The position numbers were made by a program, and so were the translations under genes. Under the pieces are notes generated by a model, which searched no databases, was not told where the DNA came from, and saw only the letters and a program-made list of their open reading frames with translations. Positions 7,921-17,300 of a stretch of 64,000 nucleotides of DNA are shown here, in pieces. Source of the stretch: Caballeronia jiangsuensis (GTDB taxonomy: Bacteria; Pseudomonadota; Gammaproteobacteria; Burkholderiales; Burkholderiaceae); assembly GCA_000648925.1 (NCBI GenBank), contig JFHF01000037.1, positions 18,977 to 82,976 of the forward strand, in the 5' to 3' direction. Positions within the stretch are counted from its first letter, which is position 1. The number at the start of each line of letters is the position of its first letter.

Positions 7921-9069
7921 TCAATGCGAAAGCGCGGGCGCGACCGAGAACTCGCCGTGCAGCAGCTCGGGCCAGCGCGCGGTGCCGCGGAAATCGGAGA
8001 AGGTGTCGGCATCGGCGACGTCGCCTGAAGCGAGCGCTTCCGCCAGATGGCTCGCGGCATCCGCGACTTCCGGCGCGATCATGAAACCGTGCCGGTACAG
8101 GCCGTTCACGCGCAAGGTCCGCGCCCCGTCCCAGACGATGGCCGGCCGATGATCCGGCAAGGTCGGCCGGCAGTGCGAATTCAGTTCGAGGATGCGCGCC
8201 TCGCCGAAGCCCGGATGCACGGCGAAAGCCGCGCTCAGCAGTTCGAGCGCCGAGCGCACGCTGACGGGCGACATGTCTTCGCCTTCCACTTCCGTCGCGC
8301 CGATCACGTACAGATCGTTCTCCTTCGGCGCGATATAGAGCGGATAGCGCGGATGCAGCAGCCGCACCGGTCGCGAAAGCCCGATGCCCGGCGCATGCAC
8401 GCGCGCGACCTCGCCGCGGATGCCGCGCAGCGCGGGCCACGCGGGCTTTCCGCCCAGACCACGGCAATCGATGATCCAGCGGGCGTCGGGCGTTGCGTCG
8501 ACCGGCGTGTTCCAGTGCGTGCGCACGCCGCGCGCAGCGAGTCCGGCCGCGAGCGCGCTCAGGGCCTGGCGGTTATCCAGTTGGCCTTCGTTCGGCAGCA
8601 GCCAGCCCTGTGCGAAGCGCGTTCCGAGCGCGGGCTCGGCCTGCGCGACCTGCGCGCCCGCGAGCTTGACGAACCCGCCATCGAGCAGATCGGGAGGCGA
8701 ATTGGCGCGCAGACGCCGCTCGAAAAGCGGCGCCTCGGCGCGATCGGCACCGTGCCACACGACGAGCGTGCCGTTGCGCTGAAAGAAGACCGGCTCGGGC
8801 AATTGCTCGATGAGATGCGGCCAGCGCGCGAGCGACGCCGCGCCGAGGCCGACCACGAGCGGCTCCGCGCTCGCCGCTTCCGCGAGCGGCGCGAGCATCG
8901 CGGCGGCGACCCACGCAGCCGATTGCGTGCCCGCCGCATCGCCGCGTTCGTAGAGCGCGACGTCATGGCCCGCGCCCGCCAGTTGCCAGGCGACGAGCCG
9001 CCCGACGAGCCCGCCGCCGACGACGGCGAAGTCCTGCCGGCGCGGCGCGCCCTGTTCGATCCTGTTCAA
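7921..9069 (-). CDS. thiO: ThiO, FAD-dependent glycine oxidase
   Basis: This 382-residue DAO-family flavoenzyme oxidises glycine to the iminoglycine used by ThiG. The N-terminal dinucleotide-binding motif is VVGGGLVGRLVAWQLAGAG. The C-terminal 'GLYRHGFMIAPEVADAAS' is the conserved substrate/FAD segment. The start is TTG, with GGAG eight bases upstream. It is the first gene of thiO-S-G-E. A TPP riboswitch lies 195 bases upstream, so expression should fall when thiamine pyrophosphate is plentiful. Confidence 0.92.
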   Translation of the reverse strand: MNRIEQGAPRRQDFAVVGGGLVGRLVAWQLAGAGHDVALYERGDAAGTQSAAWVAAAMLAPLAEAASAEPLVVGLGAASLARWPHLIEQLPEPVFFQRNGTLVVWHGADRAEAPLFERRLRANSPPDLLDGGFVKLAGAQVAQAEPALGTRFAQGWLLPNEGQLDNRQALSALAAGLAARGVRTHWNTPVDATPDARWIIDCRGLGGKPAWPALRGIRGEVARVHAPGIGLSRPVRLLHPRYPLYIAPKENDLYVIGATEVEGEDMSPVSVRSALELLSAAFAVHPGFGEARILELNSHCRPTLPDHRPAIVWDGARTLRVNGLYRHGFMIAPEVADAASHLAEALASGDVADADTFSDFRGTARWPELLHGEFSVAPALSH

Positions 9070-9263
9070 TTCGATGTCTCCAAAGGGCGTGACGCTGCAC
9101 TGGAAACGAGGAGACGGAGTACGCGTTCTCGACCGTGCTGGCGCGGCGCCACATCACAAGGACGAAATCAGCGGAGAGACCGGCTCGGCATCGGATGAAA
9201 CGCGCCGGGCGGAAGAAAAATACTGGAAGAGACTGGAGGAATGGCGCGGGATTCGCGCGTTCT

Positions 9264-9377
9264 CCGGAAACTTCCCTCGCCGGTATTACCCGGATCGGGT
9301 GCAAAGGGTCTCTCTCAGCCTCGCCGCGCTGCCGACCGTTCCGGCCGCCGATGCACGCGAAGCACCCCTGTTTCGTC
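9264..9377 (-). ncRNA. TPP riboswitch (thi-box) of the thi operon
   Basis: The minus strand carries the conserved thi-box: GGCTGAGA, then GACCCTTTG, ACCCGATCCGGGTAATACCGG and GAGGGAAG. The closing P1 helix is GAAAC (9370-9374) with GTTTC (9267-9271). The aptamer contains an enlarged optional P3 arm, GC-rich. The order and spacing match the known family exactly. It ends 195 bases before the thiO start, leaving room for an expression platform. No intrinsic terminator is visible there, so control of translation or by Rho is likelier. Confidence 0.95.
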
Positions 9378-9384
9378 GAGGATC

Positions 9385-9414
9385 ATTAAAACATGAAAGG
9401 CGAAGCCGCTGCAA
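9385..9414 (-). promoter_or_regulatory. Probable promoter of the thi operon
   Basis: The minus strand has TTGCAG, an 18-base spacer and TTTAAT. The predicted start point falls at the 5' edge of the riboswitch, which supports the call. Confidence 0.5.
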
Positions 9415-9610
9415 ACCGGGATTGCCCGCCTTTTATCGCGCGCGTCGGCACTCTGGCACAATGCCGCGAACATGGTTCGCCGGCCGATCGCACGAAATTA
9501 AGCGAGCGTTAAGAGAATCCCGGAACAATTTACGGGGCCGGAAAACGCCGCGCGCGGCCCGGCCGCGGACGTCACAATCGGGCGCCACGGGGCGCATCAG
9601 CAGGAAGCTC
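9415..9610. other. Intergenic stretch with no recognised gene
   Basis: This lies between the thi promoter and the plus-strand ABC exporter gene. I see no confident promoter, RNA or repeat here. It should hold the promoter of the exporter gene; an AGGAAG ribosome-binding site stands just before the ATG at 9611. Confidence 0.4.
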
Positions 9611-11353
9611 ATGACCAACACTCGTACCGAAAGCACGCAACAGAAGGCCGACGAAGTCTCGGCCTGGAGCCTCATCAAGCCCTACTGGGTCTCGGACGAG
9701 CGCGGTTTCGCGTGGGGCCTGCTCGTCGCGATCATCGCGATCAACATGACGGTCGTGTGGATCAACGTCCGGCTCAACAGCTGGAACGCCGACTTCTACA
9801 ACGCGCTGCAGAACAAGAACGTCAAGGACTTCCCGCATCTGCTGCTCATCTTCACGGGCCTCGCGTTCGCGTACATCCTGCTCGCGGTGTACGGGCGCTA
9901 TCTGCGGCAGATGCTCGCGTTCCGCTGGCGGCAGTGGCTCACCAACCGGTTTCTGGAGCAATGGCTCGGCGACAAGGCGTTCTACCGCATCGAGCGCGAT
10001 CGCCTCGCCGACAACCCCGACCAGCGTATTTCCGACGACCTCCAGTCCTTCGCCACCACCACGCTTTCGCTGTCGCTCGACCTGCTTTCGACGCTCGTCA
10101 CGCTCGTCACCTTCATCACGATTCTCTGGACCATCGCGGGCGCGCTCACGTTTTCGCTTGGCGGCACACCGATCACGATTCCGGGCTACATGGTGTGGGC
10201 CGCCGCGCTCTACGCGATTCTCGGCTCGCTGATCATCCAGAAGGTCGGCCATCCGCTCGTGTCGATCAATTATCAGCAGCAGAAAGTGGAAGCGGATTTT
10301 CGCTTCGGGCTGATTCGCGTGCGCGAAAACGCCGAGCAGATCGCGTTCTACGACGGCATCTCCACCGAGACCGCCAACGCAAAGACCATCTTCCAGCGCA
10401 TTCGCGACAACTGGTGGCTCATCATGAAGTACACGAAGCGCATGACCTTCGTGTTGAGCTTCTACGGGCAGATCGCGATCATCTTTCCGATCATGGTCGC
10501 CGCGCCGCGCTACTTCGCGGGCGCGTTTTCGTTTGGCGTGCTGATGCAGATTTCATCGGCGTTCGGCACGGTCAGCGATTCGTTCTCATGGTTCATCAAT
10601 AGTTATTCGACGTTGGTCGAATGGCGCGCTACCGTCAACCGTCTGCGCGAATTCAAACGCGTGATGCGCTCGACCCATATCCGCGAGGAAACGTCGCCGG
10701 CGACGGAACACGGCGGCATCAACCTGCATTACACGAGCACGCCTTCGCTCACGACGAACGGCCTGATACTCGCGCTGCCCAACGGCACGCCGCTCTCGCG
10801 CGTGGCGAACGTGTCGATCGAGCCAGGCTCGCGCTGGCTCGTCGTCGGGCCGTCCGGGTCGGGCAAGAGCACGTTGATGCGCGCGCTGGCCGGGTTGTGG
10901 CCGTTCGGCGACGGCACCATCGACGCACCCGTCGACGCAAAGATGATGTTCATCCCGCAGATGAGCTATCTGCCGATCGGGACGCTGCGCGCGGCGCTGT
11001 CGTATCCGTCGCCCGGCGGCACGTTCAGCGATGACGAATCGCGCGAAGCGCTGCGTCTGTGCAATCTCGAAGCGTATGCGGACCGGCTGGAGGAAAGCGC
11101 GCACTGGGCGCGGAGTCTGTCGCCGGGCGAGCAACAGCGTCTCGCCGCGGCGCGCGTGCTGCTGCACAAGCCGGACTTCGTGTTCCTCGATGAAGCCACC
11201 AGCGCGCTCGACGCGGAAAACGAGCTGCATATCTACAACACGCTCGTCGAGCGGCTGCCGAAAGCGGCGATTCTGAGCGTGGCGCATCGCGAGTCGGTGG
11301 CGATGTTCCATGATTACAAGATCGAGATCGAGAGGGCGATGGCGGAGGCTTGA
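9611..11353 (+). CDS. ABC transporter permease/ATPase fusion, SbmA/BacA-like (YddA type)
   Basis: This is a 580-residue protein. The N-terminal half is an ABC_membrane_2 domain with several transmembrane segments (including LLVAIIAINMTVVWINV and a segment near 'ATTTLSLSLDLLSTLVTLVT'). The C-terminal half is an ATPase with Walker A GPSGSGKST, a signature-like LSPGEQQRLAAARVL and Walker B FVFLDEATSALD. This layout matches the SbmA/BacA-related exporters (E. coli YddA, M. tuberculosis Rv1819c), which move peptides, cobalamin or very-long-chain fatty acyl compounds. The substrate here is not evident. The start at MTNTRTES follows AGGAAG; the reading frame is open upstream but without family sequence. 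Confidence 0.87.
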   Translation: MTNTRTESTQQKADEVSAWSLIKPYWVSDERGFAWGLLVAIIAINMTVVWINVRLNSWNADFYNALQNKNVKDFPHLLLIFTGLAFAYILLAVYGRYLRQMLAFRWRQWLTNRFLEQWLGDKAFYRIERDRLADNPDQRISDDLQSFATTTLSLSLDLLSTLVTLVTFITILWTIAGALTFSLGGTPITIPGYMVWAAALYAILGSLIIQKVGHPLVSINYQQQKVEADFRFGLIRVRENAEQIAFYDGISTETANAKTIFQRIRDNWWLIMKYTKRMTFVLSFYGQIAIIFPIMVAAPRYFAGAFSFGVLMQISSAFGTVSDSFSWFINSYSTLVEWRATVNRLREFKRVMRSTHIREETSPATEHGGINLHYTSTPSLTTNGLILALPNGTPLSRVANVSIEPGSRWLVVGPSGSGKSTLMRALAGLWPFGDGTIDAPVDAKMMFIPQMSYLPIGTLRAALSYPSPGGTFSDDESREALRLCNLEAYADRLEESAHWARSLSPGEQQRLAAARVLLHKPDFVFLDEATSALDAENELHIYNTLVERLPKAAILSVAHRESVAMFHDYKIEIERAMAEA

Positions 11354-11377
11354 GGTCCTGGCATCGATGGCTCGAAG

Positions 11378-11409
11378 AACCGCACCGCGAGCAATCCGGT
11401 GCGGTTTTT
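11378..11409 (+). terminator. Rho-independent terminator after the ABC exporter gene
   Basis: A perfect 9-bp stem AACCGCACC / GGTGCGGTT, an 11-base loop and TTTTTC lie 25 bases after the stop codon. Confidence 0.85.
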
Positions 11410-11486
11410 CTTATTTGTCGATAGGGCTGATTCGATCGACTTGCTGCGTCCTAGACTGTCGCGTGTACCAGGCACATGGACAGCAA

Positions 11487-11969
11487 ATGGACTTTCAGCT
11501 CTTGACCGACGAGGATCTCGAAGCAATGCGACGCACGCCGAAGATCATCGTCAATCCGCGCGCGCGGTGGGTGCCGAAAGGCGCGCATCGAGAGAAGAAC
11601 TTCTCGCTTCACGACGCGCGCGATGCGACGCAAACGTATCGGCTCTTTCTTCGCGTCTCGGCAACAAACCAAACCGTGTTCTCGGTAGGACTCGCGCGCG
11701 TCTGGGCCCCGGAAGCCACACTGATCCTTGCGCGCTACAACGGCCCGTATCACCCACACAGAAACGTTCTCGAGCGCACGAAGGTTCCGGCTGCTTGCCA
11801 CAGGCATCTCGCCACCCGTCGATACATCGCCGCGGGTCTCGACGCGGATGGATACGCTGAATCAGTCTCCGACTACAATTGCGTCGAAGGCGCGTTCCAC
11901 TGTCTGTGCCGCGATTGCGGTATCGCGTCGCCTGAGCACAACCCTTTTCAACCTGAACTCGAGTTCTGA
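11487..11969 (+). CDS. Hypothetical protein, DUF6978-like, first gene of a two-gene cassette
   Basis: This 160-residue soluble protein has no signal peptide or membrane segment. It starts MDFQLLTDEDLEAMRRTPK and resembles, from memory, DUF6978 proteins: an N-terminal 'K-x-I-x-N-P' segment, a beta-rich middle, then His-rich 'RYNGPYHPHRN' and 'CHRH', ending with a Cys-rich FHCLCRDCGI. The clustered Cys and His could bind a metal, but that is inference. The stop is one base from the start of the next gene, so the two are made together. A terminator stands upstream, so it is its own unit. Function is unknown; DUF6978/DUF1828 pairs have been thought of as toxin-antitoxin- or defence-like. Confidence 0.7.
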   Translation: MDFQLLTDEDLEAMRRTPKIIVNPRARWVPKGAHREKNFSLHDARDATQTYRLFLRVSATNQTVFSVGLARVWAPEATLILARYNGPYHPHRNVLERTKVPAACHRHLATRRYIAAGLDADGYAESVSDYNCVEGAFHCLCRDCGIASPEHNPFQPELEF

Positions 11970-11970
11970 C

Positions 11971-12756
11971 ATGCTGCACAACACTCCGGACGCCGTGAGG
12001 CGACTGCTGTGCGAATCGTGGTGCTCCGAACTCGACGTCGCACAAGATGGCGATGCCCTGCGACTCTCCATGCCGCTACTCGAACCCGACGGCGACTATG
12101 TGACCGTATGGCTTCGGCAGACGATGGGCGGGTGGCGAATCGAGGACGCCGGCTCCACGCTCATGCGTATCTCATACGATTCGGACACTTCCGCCCTGAT
12201 GCGCGGACCGCGCCGCGTGCTGCTCGACAAGATGCTCGCAGAGTACGGCGCGCGACTCGCCGATGACGGGCAAATCGTGTCCGAATCGGATGAACAGTTT
12301 CTCGGCATTTCGCTGCTTCGCTATGGACAAGCGATGCTTCGCGTCAACGACCTCAGAAGCTGGAGCAAGGCGCGCGTCGCATCGACGTTCTTCGACGATC
12401 TGAAGCTGAATCTGACCGAAATCGTCGGCGCCGACAATATCGTCGAAAACTATCTGGCGCCGGAAGTCCCCGACGCCGTCGACTATCCCATCGACTTTTC
12501 GCTCAAGGGCACACGCACACCGCTCTTCGTCTTCGGCGTGGCGAGCCAGGAGCGCGCGCGGCTCGCGACCATCGTGCTTCAGCACATCGACCAGTACATC
12601 GAGCGCTTCGATTCGATCGTTGTGTTCCAGGACGCGAGCGCGATTCCGAGCAGCGATCTGCGCCGTTTGATGAACGCGGCCAACGACATGGTCGATTCGA
12701 TCGACGCAAAGGCAGCGCTCGCAAAGAAGATTCATCATCGGATGCGCGCCGCGTAG
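11971..12756 (+). CDS. DUF1828/DUF1829 domain protein, second gene of the cassette
   Basis: This is a 261-residue protein. Residues from about 10 to 100 match DUF1828 (LCESWCSELDVAQDGDALRL, DGDYVTVWL, GGWRIEDAGST). The C-terminal half from about 150 matches DUF1829 (TPLFVFGVASQERARLATIVL, then 'FDSIVVFQD'). No catalytic motif is recognised. The ATG follows the upstream stop by one base, with coupling implied. It ends at a terminator shared with the convergent gltD. DUF1828/1829 proteins are scattered and often lie near mobile or defence genes, so this pair may be acquired. Confidence 0.78.
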   Translation: MLHNTPDAVRRLLCESWCSELDVAQDGDALRLSMPLLEPDGDYVTVWLRQTMGGWRIEDAGSTLMRISYDSDTSALMRGPRRVLLDKMLAEYGARLADDGQIVSESDEQFLGISLLRYGQAMLRVNDLRSWSKARVASTFFDDLKLNLTEIVGADNIVENYLAPEVPDAVDYPIDFSLKGTRTPLFVFGVASQERARLATIVLQHIDQYIERFDSIVVFQDASAIPSSDLRRLMNAANDMVDSIDAKAALAKKIHHRMRAA

Positions 12757-12762
12757 ACGCAA

Positions 12763-12790
12763 AAAAGGCCACGCAACTGCGTGGCCTTTT
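12763..12790. terminator. Bidirectional terminator between the DUF1828 gene and gltD
   Basis: The stem AAAAGGCCACGCA / TGCGTGGCCTTTT is nearly perfect, with a short loop, and has T-runs on both strands. It serves the two convergent transcripts. Confidence 0.85.
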
Positions 12791-12809
12791 CATCAAGCAT
12801 CGCCGAAAC

Positions 12810-14276
12810 CTACCGCGGCAACTCGCTCGACCCCATCAGATACGCATCCACCGAGCGCGCACACTGACGTCCTTCGCGAATCGCCCACACAACCAGCGAC
12901 TGACCACGGCGCATATCGCCCGCCGTGAACACCTTGTCCGCCGACGTGTAATACGCCTTGTCGCCTTCGGTCGCCGCGCGCACGTTCCCGCGCGCATCCT
13001 TCTCGACGCCGAACGCCTCCAGCACCGGCGACACCGGCTGGGTGAAACCCATCGCGAGCAGCACGAGGTCGGCCTTCAGTTCGAATTCGGAATTCGGCAC
13101 TTCCTGCATCTTGCCGCCCTTCCACTCGACGCGCACCGCGATCAGCTTCTCGACCTTGCCGTTCTTGCCTTCGAAGCGCTTCGTCGCCACCGACCAGTCG
13201 CGATCGCAACCCTCTTCATGCGACGACGACGTGCGCAGCTTGATCGGCCAATACGGCCACACGAGCGGCTTGTTTTCTTCCTCGGGCGGTTGCGCGAGCA
13301 GTTCGAACTGCGCCACGCTCTTCGCGCCATGACGATTCGACGTGCCCACACAGTCCGAACCCGTATCGCCGCCGCCGATCACGACGACATGCTTGCCCTT
13401 CGCCAGCAGTTGATCCGTCAGCTTGTCGCCGGCGTTGACCTTGTTTTGCTGCGGCAGGAATTCCATCGCATAGTAGATGCCTTCCAGCTCGCGGCCAGGC
13501 ACCGGCAAATCGCGCGGCGTTTCCGAGCCGCCCGCGATCACGACCGCGTCGAACTGTTCCTTCAGCTCGTCCGGCGTGACCGTTTCCTTCGCCGTGTTGC
13601 CGATGTACGCCGGCAACGCGTCCTTGCCGATGAACACGTTCGTGCGGAACGACACGCCTTCGGCTTCCATCTGACGCATACGACGGTCGATCAGCCACTT
13701 CTCCAGCTTGAAGTCGGGAATGCCGTAACGCAGCAGACCGCCGATGCGATCGTTCTTCTCGAACACGACGACTTCATGCCCCGCGCGCCCGAGCTGTTGC
13801 GCGGCCGCGAGTCCCGCAGGACCGGAACCGACGACAGCGACCTTCTTGCCCGTCTTGTGCTTCGGCGGCTGCGGCACGACCCAGCCTTCGGCGAACGCCT
13901 TGTCGATGATCGCGTGCTCGATCGACTTGATGCCGACCGGATCGTCGTTGATGCCGAGCGTGCACGCCGCTTCGCACGGCGCCGGACAGATGCGGCCCGT
14001 GAATTCCGGGAAGTTGTTCGTCGAATGCAGCACGTTGATCGCGCTCTTCCAGTCCTGCTGGAACACGAGATCGTTGAAGTCCGGAATGATGTTGTTGACC
14101 GGGCAGCCGTTGTTGCAGAACGGAATGCCGCAATCCATGCAGCGCGCGCCTTGAACCTTGGCGTCTTCATCCGTCAGCGCGGCGACGAATTCCTTGTAAT
14201 GCTTGACGCGGGTCAGCGGTGCTTCGTACGCCTCGTGGCGGCGTTCGAATTCGAGAAAACCGGTTGCCTTGCCCAT
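12810..14276 (-). CDS. gltD: GltD, glutamate synthase (NADPH) small subunit
   Basis: This 488-residue flavoprotein passes electrons from NADPH through FAD and iron-sulfur clusters to GltB for glutamate formation. The N-terminus holds the Cys-rich cluster motifs CMDCGIPFCNNGCP and CPAPCEAACT. The FAD site is VVGSGPAGLAAAQQL and the NADPH site IGGGDTGSDCVG. The start MGKATGFLEF was chosen on family length. A farther in-frame start at 14324 overlaps the intergenic leader. It follows gltB by 81 bases. Confidence 0.96.
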   Translation of the reverse strand: MGKATGFLEFERRHEAYEAPLTRVKHYKEFVAALTDEDAKVQGARCMDCGIPFCNNGCPVNNIIPDFNDLVFQQDWKSAINVLHSTNNFPEFTGRICPAPCEAACTLGINDDPVGIKSIEHAIIDKAFAEGWVVPQPPKHKTGKKVAVVGSGPAGLAAAQQLGRAGHEVVVFEKNDRIGGLLRYGIPDFKLEKWLIDRRMRQMEAEGVSFRTNVFIGKDALPAYIGNTAKETVTPDELKEQFDAVVIAGGSETPRDLPVPGRELEGIYYAMEFLPQQNKVNAGDKLTDQLLAKGKHVVVIGGGDTGSDCVGTSNRHGAKSVAQFELLAQPPEEENKPLVWPYWPIKLRTSSSHEEGCDRDWSVATKRFEGKNGKVEKLIAVRVEWKGGKMQEVPNSEFELKADLVLLAMGFTQPVSPVLEAFGVEKDARGNVRAATEGDKAYYTSADKVFTAGDMRRGQSLVVWAIREGRQCARSVDAYLMGSSELPR

Positions 14277-14357
14277 TTCTTTCTCTGTATTTGGTGAGGA
14301 TCGCGCTCCCCGATGCACACGCACCGGAGAGCCTTTCTAAACGTTGCGATTCGGGCC

Positions 14358-17300
14358 TTAAGCCGCGATGGCGTCCTTCGACTTCTTCGCGCCGAGCTCG
14401 GTGAGCGCGCGCTTGTACTCGGTCGGGAACACCTTGACGAACTGACGGCGAGCCGAATCCCAGTTCTCGAGCAGCGACTTCGCACGCGGCGAACCGGTGA
14501 ACTGGAAGTGACGCTCGATCAAGCCCTTGAGCAGCGCTTCGTCGGTCTTGCCGGTGTGCCACAGCGCGCGATCCACCGTGCGCTCCTGTTCGGCCTGCTG
14601 CAGCACCGGATCGAGCGCGACCATCGACTTGTTGCACTTGCCGGCGAACGTGCCGTCCGGGTCGTACACGAATGCGATGCCGCCCGACATGCCCGCCGCG
14701 AAGTTGCGGCCCGTCTCGCCGAGCACGACCACCGTGCCGCCCGTCATGTACTCGCAGCCGTGATCGCCGGTGCCTTCGACGACCGCCGTCGCGCCCGAGT
14801 TACGCACGCAGAAGCGCTCGCCCGCGACGCCGCGGAAATACGATTCGCCTTCGATCGCGCCATACATCACCGTGTTGCCGCAGATGATGTTTTCCTCGGA
14901 CTTGCCGCGGAAGTCGTTCGTCGGGCGAATGATGATGCGCCCGCCCGACAGGCCCTTGCCGACATAGTCGTTGCCGTCGCCGACGAGGTCCAGCGTGACG
15001 CCCTTCGCCAGGAACGCGCCGAAGCTCTGGCCCGCCGTGCCCTTCAACTGGATGTGGATCGAGTCGTCGGGCAGGCCGTCGTGACCGTGCTTCTTCGCGA
15101 TCAGACCGGACAGCATCGCGCCGACCGTGCGGTTCACGTTGCGCACCGGCTGGATGAACGACACATGTTCGCCCTTCTCGATCGCCGCCTTCGACTTCTC
15201 GATCAGCACGTGATCGAGCGCCTTGTCGAGACCGTGATCCTGCACGTCGACATGCTTGCGCGCGACGTCTTCGCCGACCGGCACCTGATAGAAGATGCGC
15301 GAGAAGTCGAGACCCTTCGCCTTCCAGTGCTCGATGCCCTTCTTCATGTCGAGCAGATCGACGCGGCCGATCAGATCGTCGAACTTGCGGATGCCGAACT
15401 GCGCCATGATCTCGCGCACTTCTTCAGCGACGAAGAAGAAGAAGTTGACGACGTGCTCCGGCTGGCCGGAGAACTTCGCGCGCAGCACCGGGTCCTGCGT
15501 CGCGACGCCGACCGGGCACGTGTTCAGATGGCACTTGCGCATCATGATGCAGCCTTCGACGACGAGCGGCGCCGTCGCGAAGCCGAATTCGTCCGCGCCG
15601 AGCAGCGCGCCGATCACGACATCGCGGCCGGTCTTCATCTGACCGTCGGCCTGCACGCGGATCCGGCCGCGCAGGCGGTTCAGCACGAGCGTCTGCTGGG
15701 TTTCGGCGAGGCCGAGCTCCCACGGCGTGCCCGCGTGCTTCAGCGACGACAGCGGCGATGCGCCCGTGCCGCCGTCATGACCCGCGATCACGACGTGATC
15801 CGCCTTCGCCTTCGCGACACCAGCGGCAACCGTGCCGACGCCGACTTCCGACACCAGCTTCACCGAAATGCTCGACGCCGAATTCACGTTCTTCAGATCG
15901 TGAATGAGCTGCGCCAGGTCTTCGATCGAATAGATGTCGTGGTGCGGCGGCGGCGAAATCAGGCCGACGCCCGGCACCGAATAACGCAGCTTGCCGATGT
16001 ACTCGGAAACCTTGTGGCCCGGCAACTGACCGCCTTCGCCCGGCTTCGCGCCCTGCGCCATCTTGATCTGGATCTGATCCGCCGACGACAGATATTCCGC
16101 CGTCACGCCGAAACGCCCGGACGCGACCTGCTTGATCTTCGAGCGCAGCGAATCGCCGTCTTTCAGCGGGATGTCGCTGACGACTTCCTTGCCGATGATC
16201 GATTGCAGCGTGTCGCCGTTCTTGATCGGAATGCCGCGCAGTTCGTTGCGATAACGCGTTTCGTCCTCGCCGCCTTCGCCGGTGTTCGACTTGCCGCCGA
16301 TGCGGTTCATCGCGACAGCCAGCGTGGCGTGCGCTTCCGTGCTGATCGAGCCGAGCGACATCGCGCCCGTTGCAAAGCGCTTGACGATGTCCTTCGCCGA
16401 TTCGACTTCGTCGAGCGGAATCGCCTTCGTCGGCTCGACCTTGAACTCGAACAGGCCACGGAACGTCATGTGACGCTTCGTCTGGTCGTTGATGATGTGC
16501 GCGTATTCCTTGTACGTCTGATACGAGTTGCTGCGCGCCGAGTGCTGCAGTTTGGCGATCGCGTCAGGCGTCCACATGTGCTCTTCGCCGCGCACGCGGT
16601 ACGCATACTCGCCGCCCGCGTCGAGCATGTTCGCGAGGACCGGGTTGTCGCCGAATGCGTCGCGATGCAGGTGGATCGCTTCTTCCGCCACTTCGAAAAG
16701 GCCGATGCCGCCGACCTTGGTCGCCGTGCCCCGGAAGTACTTCTCGACCAGTTCCGACGAGAGGCCGACGCCTTCGAAAATCTGCGCGCCGGTGTAGGAC
16801 ATGTACGTCGAAATGCCCATCTTCGACATGACCTTCAACAGGCCCTTGCCGACCGCCTTCGTGAAGTTGTAGATGACCTTGTCGGCCGAGAGGTCGCCCT
16901 TCAGGCCGTCGGCCATGTTGGCGAGCGTTTCGAGCGCGAGGTACGGGTGAACGGCTTCCGCGCCGTAGCCCGCGAGCAGCGCGAAGTGATGCGTCTCGCG
17001 CGCCGAGCCCGTTTCCACGACGAGACCCGTGCTCGTGCGCAGACCGTGCGCGACGAGATGCGAGTGGATCGCGGACGTGGCGAGCAGCGCCGGAATCCCG
17101 ACGTTATCGCGGTCCATCTTGCGATCGGACACGATCAGGATGTTGTAGCCGGACTTCACGGCATCGACCGCTTCAGCGCACAGCGACGCGATGCGCGCCT
17201 CGATACCTTCCTTGCCCCACGCCACCGGATAGCAGATGTTCAGTTCGTACGAGCTGAACTTGCCGCCGGTGTACTTGTCGATCGCGCGGATCTTCGCGAT

